Source: an uncultured Bacteroidia bacterium (GTDB lineage Bacteria; Bacteroidota; Bacteroidia; Bacteroidales; F082). Taken from it: DNA of 36,466 nt. Below the pieces are notes generated by a model. It saw only the letters and a list, made by a program, of their open reading frames with translations, was not told the DNA's origin and searched no databases. How positions within the stretch are numbered: the stretch's first letter is position 1; each line of letters begins with the position of its first letter. The translations under genes and the position numbers were made by a program. Location of the stretch: the NCBI GenBank assembly GCA_902783365.1, contig CACZQL010000064.1, forward strand, positions 1 through 36,466, written 5' to 3'. Shown here piece after piece: positions 24,469 to 32,800 of this stretch.

Positions 24469-27400
24469 ATGAAGAAAACACTTTTACTATTCGCATCCTT
24501 GTTCATGAGCCTTGCGGCAATCGCCCAGCTCGCAGGAAGTCCCACTTGGACCCGACTCCTCGACGAACAACCCTCGAAAGCCAGCGTTGAGCTGCTCAGC
24601 GCTTCAGACAGCAAGCTTCAGGTGCATCTTCAAGTGCCGGGGTTCTACGCCACCACCGTCGCCACCGACCGTGGCGAGGCACAGGTCATCACCCTCCCGA
24701 AAGCTCCGAACTGCTACCTCAGCGGAGAGCCCGACCTGCCCTTTGTGGTCATCCCCGCCATCATCGACGACCAGGCACAAATGGAAGTGCAGGTCGTGGA
24801 CGTCAAATACCAAGACTTCGAAGGCATGGAAATCGCCCCGTCGAAAGGCGACATCAGCCGCCAGCTGGACCCTGCCACAGTGCCTTACACTTACGGCACC
24901 AGCTACTATCAAGACGCCTTCACCCCCGCCCAGCAGGCCGACCTGTACGAACCGTACATCCTGCGTGACTTCAGGGGACAGAACATCGTGGTAAAACCTT
25001 TCGCCTACAACCCCGTCACCAAGGTACTTAGAGTCTATTACGACCTTGTTGTGGAGATGAAATCCACCGGCAAGGGTGGTGTGAACACCCTGAATCGAAA
25101 AAGCGGTTCCCTCAAGATGGATTCCGAGTTCAATGAGGTTTACAGCCGTCAGTTCATCAATTATCAGGAAGTCAAAAACCGTTACACCCCCATAGGCGAG
25201 AACGGAGCATTGCTCATCATCTGCCCCAGCTCCTACATGAGCACCATGCAGCCTTTCGTCACTTGGAAAATCACCATCGGACGACCCACCGAGATGGTAA
25301 GCACCAGCGTGACCGGCACCAGCGCTTCCAGCATCCAGAGTTACATCACCTCTTATTATAATAGCCATCCCAACCTGACCCACGTGCTGCTAGTGGGAGA
25401 CTACAACAGCATTCCGGGTGTGAGCATGAACAGTTTCGGCGACTACAGCGGCTATTCAGACCAGCGTTACGGACAGATTGTCGGCAACGACTATTACAAT
25501 GACATCTTCATCGGTCGTTTCTCCGCCAACAGCGCGGCGCAAGTCACCACCCAGGTAAACCGCACCATCACCTACGAACGCGACTTAAACACTTCCGCCA
25601 CATGGCTCAAGAAAGGCTTGGGAGTCTCCGCACAGGAGAACGGCAGCGGCCATAACGGCGAGGATGACTATGAACATATCGACCTCATCCGCAACGATTT
25701 GTTGGGTTACACCTACAGCACCGTCTTTCGTGAGTACTACGGCGTGAGCGGCATCACCTCCACCACGACCACCATCAGCAACGACATCAACGGCGGCGTA
25801 GGCATCATCAACTACTGCAACCACGGCAGCGAGACCTCGTGGCAGTCGCACAACTACTCCAACTCCCACGTCAACGCCCTGACCAACAGCAACAAGCTTC
25901 CCTTCATCATCTCCACCGCCTGCCTCAACGGCAAATACGACTACAGCGGTGGCGACTGCTTTGCCGAGACATGGATGCACGCCACCAACGGCTCCACCAC
26001 CACGCCCACCGGCGCCATCGGAGGCATCTTCTCCTATATCAGCCAACCTTGGATTCCGCCCATGGAAGGACAGGACGAGATGAACGACATCCTGGTGGAG
26101 AGCTACAACAACAACATCAAGCGCACCTTGGCCGGTGTGCTCACCAACGGCAACATGGCCGTCCTCGACTACAGCACCTCCAGTGCCGCCAGAGGCACCT
26201 ATTGCACCTGGAACATCTTCGGCGACCCCACCTTGACCCTTCGCACCAACACGCCTGCCGCCATGAGCGTCAACCATCCCGGCGTCATCAACCTCGGGCA
26301 GAACACCTATACCGTTCAGGTGCCCAACGGCAATGGTGCTTTGGCCACCATCAGCTATGAAAACGCCATCATGGGTTCCGCCACGGTGACCAACGGCGTG
26401 GCCAACATCACCCTCGACGAAGCCCCCGATGAGATTGGCGACCTCACCCTCTGCGTGTTCGGCTACAACAAAGTCACCTACCTTGGCACCATCAGCGTGG
26501 TGGGAGGCGCACAATACGGCATCACCTTAGGAAGCTGCGAGCACGGCACCTTCGACGCGACACCCAATCCCGCCTATGTCGGACAGACCGTCACCCTCAC
26601 CGCCCATCCCGACCCAGGCTATTGCCTCTTGGAATGGCAGGTTGCCACCAACGCCAAGAGCCAGAACATCCCCGTCACTAACAACCAGTTTGTGATGCCC
26701 GAAGGTGAAGTCACGGTGACCGCCACCTTCGTGGTGGGACATACTGTTACCCTCGCCGAGGTGGAACACGGCAGCATCACTGCCAATCCGACTACCGCTT
26801 TGGGAGGCACCACCATCACCCTGACCGCCAGCCCCACCACGGGTTACACCCTCGGCGACTGGCTCGTCTATAAGACCGGTGACCTCAGCAGCACCCTCAC
26901 CGTCACCGACAACCAGTTTGTGATGCCCGACTACGACGTCACCGTGACGGCTTTCTTCGTCCTTCCCGCCAGCGGCAACACCACCATCGGCTCGGGTTCA
27001 GGAACCACCAACGGAAACTACTTGCCCACCAGCGATTTTTACAACTATTCGCTCACGCAACAGATCTACACCCCCGCCGAGATGGGCTCGGCTGGAACCA
27101 TCACCGCCATCAGCTTCTATTACAACTCGACGACGGCATCCAAGCCCAGGAATCTCACCATCTATATGACGAACACCAACAGTTCCACCCTCAGCGCTTG
27201 GGTCGCACAATCGTCCAGCAACATTGTCTATTCCGGCAGCGTGACCTTTACCAATGGTTGGAACGCCATTACGCTAACCACCCCCTTCGAGTATAACGGC
27301 ACGAGCAAAGTCTTACTGACCGTTGACGACAACACGGGTAGTTGGGGTACCAACAGCTACTTCCGCACCTATTCCACCAGTGCCAACAGAGCACTTTATT

Positions 27401-29820
27401 ATAGAGACGACAACAACAATCCCTCAGCCACCGGCAGCAATTCGGTTTCTCCCACCCAGTCGCAGTACAACAGCCAGATCATCATCACCAAGATGACGGC
27501 TAGCGCTGCCAGTCTGGCGGTCACGGAGGAATCCCTCAGCGGTTTCAGTTATGGGGAAGGACAAGGTCCGTCAGCAGCCCAGTCGTTTGACCTCATGGGA
27601 TATGTCGCCGAAAACATCGTGGTGACGGCCCCTGCCGACTACGAAGTCAGCACCACGGCGACCGGCACTTACAGCAACACCCTCACCCTTCCCGCACCAG
27701 GCGGCAACGGTGGCTTGGTCACCGCCAGCGTCTATGTCCGCTTAAAAGCCGACCTGGCCATGGGTGACTACAACGGGGAGATTTTGACCGTCAGTTGCGG
27801 CGAGGTCAGCAAGAGCGTGACCCTCAACGGCACCGTGCTCAACAGTTCCCATTGGACCTTGGTGCCGGGACTTTACGCCGACAACATGACTTTGTTGGGC
27901 GTCATCTATCTCGACGGCGAGGAGCAGCGCAGCACCGAGCTGGAAGTCGGGGCTTTCTGTGGCGACGAGATCCGCGGTACCGGCAAGGCCACTTACTGCC
28001 CGCCCGTTGACCGCTACATCCTGCCTTTGATCGTCTATGGCAACGTCAATGACGCCATCACCTTCAAGCTTTACGACCCGAGTGTGGAGGAAGAATACGA
28101 TTCCGACCCCGGCCTGGTCCTGTCGTTCACCACCGACGGTTACGGCAGCATCACCCAGCCCGAGGTACTCAGCTTCTTCACCACCGCTCCCTCGACGGAA
28201 CCTTTGATGGTGACCGTCACCGCCGACCCGACCACGGTTTGTGCCGAGGAGAGCGTTAGCTTGACCGCCATCGCCACAGAGGGCACGGGGAACTACACCT
28301 ATACCTGGAGTCCCGCCGACCTTATCGCCGAGGGACAAGGTACCGCCAACGCCACAACCGCCGCACTTACCTCGAACGCCGAGTTCACCTGCACCGTCAG
28401 CGACGGCATTGAGACCGTTGAAGCCACGGTGCAAGTGACCGTGAAAGCCTTGCCCATCACGGGTGCGGGACAAGACCAAACAATCAGCTACGGCGCCACG
28501 GCCCACCTTGGGGCCTACAACGCCGGGGTGGGCGCCGTCTATTCCTGGGAGCCCGCCGAACTCATCCAAGGCAACGCCCAGCAACGCTTTGTCACCACCG
28601 TGAACCTCTATGCCACCCAGACCTTCACCCTCACGGTGACCCGCAACGGGTGCGAGGTCGTTGACGAAATGACGGTGTTCGTGACTCCTCCCACGCAAAC
28701 CATCGCCCTCGAAAACGGATGGAAGTGGATGTCCGTCTATATGGAATGCGACGAGACCACCCTTAACAGCCTCAAAAACAGCATCAGCACCTCCAACGCC
28801 AGCCAAGCCCTCATCAAGTCGCAGACCGGCTCCTTGATATTTGAGAACGGCAACTGGTTCGGCAACAGCCTGACCGCCCTTGAAAACGAGAATATGTATA
28901 TGGTACAGCTTGACCAGAACCTCAACGTCACCCTCAACGGTAGCGTCGCCAACCCCGAAGCGCACCCCATCACACTCAACATGGGATGGAAGTGGATCAG
29001 CTTCCTCTCCATGACCCCCATGAGCCTCGGCGACGCCCTGTCGGGCATCACGCCCAATGCCGATGACGTCATCAAGGGACAAGACGGATTCTCCTCCTAC
29101 GACGGCGCCTCATGGGTAGGCAGTCTGACGAACCTGGAGCCTGGCAAAGGCTACATGTACCAGAACAACGGCGATGCCAACCTCACCCTTGTCTATCCTA
29201 CCGCGGGGAAGGGCGTCGTCGAAGAGAGCAGCGCCGAGCTTCATTGGAAGAACGATCCCTATCAGTTCGCCCACAACCTGAGCATGATGGTGAGCCTCGA
29301 AGGCGTCACCCTCAGCGAGGGCAGCCACGAAATCGGCGCCTTTGTCAACGGCGAATGTCGCGGCAGCGCCCTGGTGCAGCAGGTGAACAACCAATTCATG
29401 GCCTTCCTCACCGTCACTGGAGAACCTGGTGACATGGTGAGCTTCAAGGTGTATGACGTGAACACCCACGAGGAGTGGGAAGGCATCGAAGAGCGCCTCA
29501 GCTTCAGCAGCGACGACGTCCTTGGCAGCCTGCGTCAACCGTTCATGTTGCATCTCGACGCCAACGGCCTCTCCGCCCTGCACGGACAAGTCTCCATCTT
29601 CCCCAACCCGACCCAAGCCGGCACGGAGCTCCACCTCGTGGTTCCCAGCCATGACCAGACCCTCACCGTGGAAGTCTTCGACCTGTTAGGGGCCAGCGTC
29701 TATACCGGCACCACCCACGACGGCATCCTGCGCGGCATGAGGAAGAGCGGCATCTACACCCTCAAGGCCACCGACCTCGAAGGCAACACTTATTATGGCA
29801 AACTCATCATCAACGACTGA
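24469..29820 (+). CDS. Arg-gingipain-like C25 cysteine protease, T9SS type A sorted
   Basis: A 1,783-residue secreted protease. Signal peptide 1-20; C25 propeptide 21-238; mature start predicted at Arg238|Tyr239 (KNR|YTPIGENG), matching the RgpB mature N-terminus YTPVEEKENG. The catalytic domain (239-595) has His452 in NHGSETSW and Cys485 in STACLNGKYD. Asp400 in NGEDDYEH aligns with RgpB Asp163, the Arg-specificity residue, and PMEGQDEMN is conserved. Then come an Ig domain (596-680), two InlB-like repeats (681-832), a jelly-roll module (836-1010), a BACON-like region (to 1122), a GAFCGDEIRG module (1125-1240), two PKD-like domains (1245-1406), the double GWNW module (1410-1575), a GAFVNGECRGSA module (1585-1700) and a T9SS type A sorting domain (1705-1783, IFPNPTQAG to end). 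It follows the carboxypeptidase by 16 nt. Role: extracellular cleavage after Arg, inferred. Confidence 0.93.
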   Translation: MKKTLLLFASLFMSLAAIAQLAGSPTWTRLLDEQPSKASVELLSASDSKLQVHLQVPGFYATTVATDRGEAQVITLPKAPNCYLSGEPDLPFVVIPAIIDDQAQMEVQVVDVKYQDFEGMEIAPSKGDISRQLDPATVPYTYGTSYYQDAFTPAQQADLYEPYILRDFRGQNIVVKPFAYNPVTKVLRVYYDLVVEMKSTGKGGVNTLNRKSGSLKMDSEFNEVYSRQFINYQEVKNRYTPIGENGALLIICPSSYMSTMQPFVTWKITIGRPTEMVSTSVTGTSASSIQSYITSYYNSHPNLTHVLLVGDYNSIPGVSMNSFGDYSGYSDQRYGQIVGNDYYNDIFIGRFSANSAAQVTTQVNRTITYERDLNTSATWLKKGLGVSAQENGSGHNGEDDYEHIDLIRNDLLGYTYSTVFREYYGVSGITSTTTTISNDINGGVGIINYCNHGSETSWQSHNYSNSHVNALTNSNKLPFIISTACLNGKYDYSGGDCFAETWMHATNGSTTTPTGAIGGIFSYISQPWIPPMEGQDEMNDILVESYNNNIKRTLAGVLTNGNMAVLDYSTSSAARGTYCTWNIFGDPTLTLRTNTPAAMSVNHPGVINLGQNTYTVQVPNGNGALATISYENAIMGSATVTNGVANITLDEAPDEIGDLTLCVFGYNKVTYLGTISVVGGAQYGITLGSCEHGTFDATPNPAYVGQTVTLTAHPDPGYCLLEWQVATNAKSQNIPVTNNQFVMPEGEVTVTATFVVGHTVTLAEVEHGSITANPTTALGGTTITLTASPTTGYTLGDWLVYKTGDLSSTLTVTDNQFVMPDYDVTVTAFFVLPASGNTTIGSGSGTTNGNYLPTSDFYNYSLTQQIYTPAEMGSAGTITAISFYYNSTTASKPRNLTIYMTNTNSSTLSAWVAQSSSNIVYSGSVTFTNGWNAITLTTPFEYNGTSKVLLTVDDNTGSWGTNSYFRTYSTSANRALYYRDDNNNPSATGSNSVSPTQSQYNSQIIITKMTASAASLAVTEESLSGFSYGEGQGPSAAQSFDLMGYVAENIVVTAPADYEVSTTATGTYSNTLTLPAPGGNGGLVTASVYVRLKADLAMGDYNGEILTVSCGEVSKSVTLNGTVLNSSHWTLVPGLYADNMTLLGVIYLDGEEQRSTELEVGAFCGDEIRGTGKATYCPPVDRYILPLIVYGNVNDAITFKLYDPSVEEEYDSDPGLVLSFTTDGYGSITQPEVLSFFTTAPSTEPLMVTVTADPTTVCAEESVSLTAIATEGTGNYTYTWSPADLIAEGQGTANATTAALTSNAEFTCTVSDGIETVEATVQVTVKALPITGAGQDQTISYGATAHLGAYNAGVGAVYSWEPAELIQGNAQQRFVTTVNLYATQTFTLTVTRNGCEVVDEMTVFVTPPTQTIALENGWKWMSVYMECDETTLNSLKNSISTSNASQALIKSQTGSLIFENGNWFGNSLTALENENMYMVQLDQNLNVTLNGSVANPEAHPITLNMGWKWISFLSMTPMSLGDALSGITPNADDVIKGQDGFSSYDGASWVGSLTNLEPGKGYMYQNNGDANLTLVYPTAGKGVVEESSAELHWKNDPYQFAHNLSMMVSLEGVTLSEGSHEIGAFVNGECRGSALVQQVNNQFMAFLTVTGEPGDMVSFKVYDVNTHEEWEGIEERLSFSSDDVLGSLRQPFMLHLDANGLSALHGQVSIFPNPTQAGTELHLVVPSHDQTLTVEVFDLLGASVYTGTTHDGILRGMRKSGIYTLKATDLEGNTYYGKLIIND

Positions 29821-29841
29821 AAACAATAAAAACACCATATC

Positions 29842-32800
29842 ATGAAAAAAACCTTTGTATTATTCCTTCTCCTGACCCTCTGCGCCGCCACCTTCGCGCA
29901 GGGCAAGATTCAGCTTCGTTCCATTGACAAAGCCGAGTGTGTCAAGAGCGACTATCAAAGTTTGAAAGCGACCTTCTCTTTCTCTGGCCTTGAAGCCAAT
30001 GAGAGAATGACGCCCCGCGGCGCTTTCTCGGCGCTTGCCATGTCCAACACCGTCATCGGCGGTAACGAGGGCGACCCCGAAATCCCCGTCGTGAACGAGC
30101 TCATCGCCATTCCTTTCGGGGCCACGCCAAGCATCCGTGTGACCCATTTTAGCGTCACCGACTACTCGCTCGACGAATACGGTATCCACACCCTGGTGCC
30201 ACGCCAGCCTTCTCTGAGGAAGGACCAGAAGCCCGAAGAGGCACCCTTTGTGTATAACGCAGCCGCCTACCAAACCCGTGTACTGGCCAACGAGCCCAAA
30301 GCTGTGGTCAGCGTCGAAGGCGTGATGCGCGGCGTGCAGCTCGGCAAGATGACCATCGAACCGGTCAGCTACAACCCTGCAAGCAACACCTTGCGTGTGT
30401 TCAACGACATTGAGGTGGAGGTCCGCTTTGAAGGCGCCGATGCCCAAGCCACCGAAAAGAGGCTGATTGACACCTACAGTCCCTACTTCGATGTCATCTA
30501 TAAGCAATTGTTCAACGGCAGGGCCGTGTTAGACGCTTACACCGATCATCCCGACCTCTACACCACACCGGTAAAGATGATGGTCATCACCACTTCAACC
30601 TACGCCAACAGCGAGGCCTTCCAGAGCTGGTTGACTTGGAAGAAGCAGAAAGGCATCTATGTGGAGGTCTTCACCACCGCCCAAACCGGAACGACGTCGT
30701 CCAGCATCAAGTCGTTCATCCAGACCCAATACAACCAGAACCACCCGACGTTCCTGGTCATCGTGGGCGACACCGACGCCATCACTTACAGCTTGAGCAG
30801 CTCAACCACCAGCAAGGTCACCGACTTGTATTATTCCTCCGTCGATGGCGACATCTTCCCCGACCTTTTCCTCAGCCGTATGCCTGTCTCCTCCACCACG
30901 GAACTTGGCAACCTCCTGAGCAAGATCCTGACCTACGAACAATACACCATGGCCGACCCCTCCTACCTCGACAATGTTCTGTTGATTGCTGGCTCCGATG
31001 CCACTTGGAATCCGAAAGTGGGACAGCCCACCATCAACTATGCCGCCGACAACTATTTCAACACCGCCCACGGTTTCAACCATGTGTATAAATACCTCAG
31101 CTCCTACACCAACTGCTACAGCAACATGAACACAGGCATCGGTTTTGCCAACTACACCGCCCACGGCGGCGAGACTGGCTGGTCGGGGCCTTCGTTCTCA
31201 GTGAGCGACGCCAACAGCTTGACCAACAACGACAAATATTTCTGGGCCATGGGCAACTGCTGTTTGGCTGCCAACTGGGGCTACAATGGCACTTGCTTGG
31301 CCGAGGCGTTGTTGAGATCCGCCAACAAAGGTGCCTTCGGCTACATCGGTTCCTGCCCTGAGACCTATTGGTGGGAGGATTATTATTTTGGTGTGGGTGC
31401 CACCACGGTCATCAACACCACCCCCGCCATGTCGGCCACTCAGACTGGTGCCTACGACGGCATGTTCATGGACGACATGTACAACACCTTGAACTCCGTG
31501 CCTTTCCTGGGCAACGTAGCCGTGACCTACGCCCATGCCAACAACTTCACTGGCAGCGTCTCCGACACCTATTATTGGGAAGCCTACCACTGCCTGGGCG
31601 ATGGTTCCGTGATGCCCTACCACGTCAATCCCACGACCAACACGGTGAGCCATGCCTCCACCTTGGGTTTCGGGTTGTCCTCCTTCACTGTCAGTGCCGA
31701 CCCAGGTTCCTACGTGGCCCTTACCAAAGACAACGAGATCCTTGGTGTGGCCCAAGTAGGCTCCACGGGTATTGTGGACGTGCCGATCACCCCCGTCAAC
31801 ACCCTTGGCGAGGTGTTGGTGGTCGTCACCCGCAACCAGCGCCAGCCGTACATGCAGACGATCCAATGCGTCTCCCTCGATGGAGCCTTTGTCAGCGTGG
31901 ACAGCTTCACTCCCACTTCCGCCCATGTCGGCGACAACACCGACCTGAGCATCACCTTTAAGAATTTGGGCACCCAGGCCACCACAGGCACCACCACCGT
32001 CACTTTGACCCCTGGCAGCACCAATGTCACGGTCGTCGCCGGCACCAAGACCTTCGGCGCCTTGGCCTCCAACGCCACTACTACGGTAAGCGGTTTCCGT
32101 TTCCGCATCAACGAAGGTGTGGCCGATGGCACGCCCGTCACCCTGCACTACACGGCGGTCAATGGCAGCGACACCTGGGAAGGCAACCTCATCATCACCG
32201 CCCAGGAAGCCGTCCTCGAATACCAAGGCATGACCTGGAACGGCAGTTTCACTCCAGGCGAGACGTTGACGCTTTCCGCCACGTTTAAGAACACGGGCCA
32301 TTACCAAGCCACCAACAGCGCCATCACCTTGAGCACGACCAGCAGCTATGTCACCATCAACACCCCGTCGGTGACCGCTGGCACCCTTGAGGTGGGACAA
32401 GTAGTCACTTACGACTTCAGCGTCACCATCGACGCCAACTGTCCAGAAACCGCCCAGCTGCCCGTCACCTTCACGATGACCGCCAATGGCGGCCTCAGCG
32501 CGCAAGGTACCGAGACCCTGAAAAACAGCTGCTTGCTTTACTTCAATTTGTCCGACTCTTACGGCGATGGCTGGAACGGCGCCACGCTGACGGTGTCGTT
32601 CAGCGACGGTTCACCCTCGCAGGGGCTTACCATAGCATCGGGAAGCTCCGCCAACTATACGCTTGAGGTCGGCAACGGTGTCCACGTCACTTTGACTTGG
32701 GGCCAAGGCAGCTACGACAGCGAATGTTCCTTCACCGTGAGCTACGAAGGCGACTTCATCATCTACCAGTCGAGTGGCACTCCCAGCGCTGGTGTCCTGT

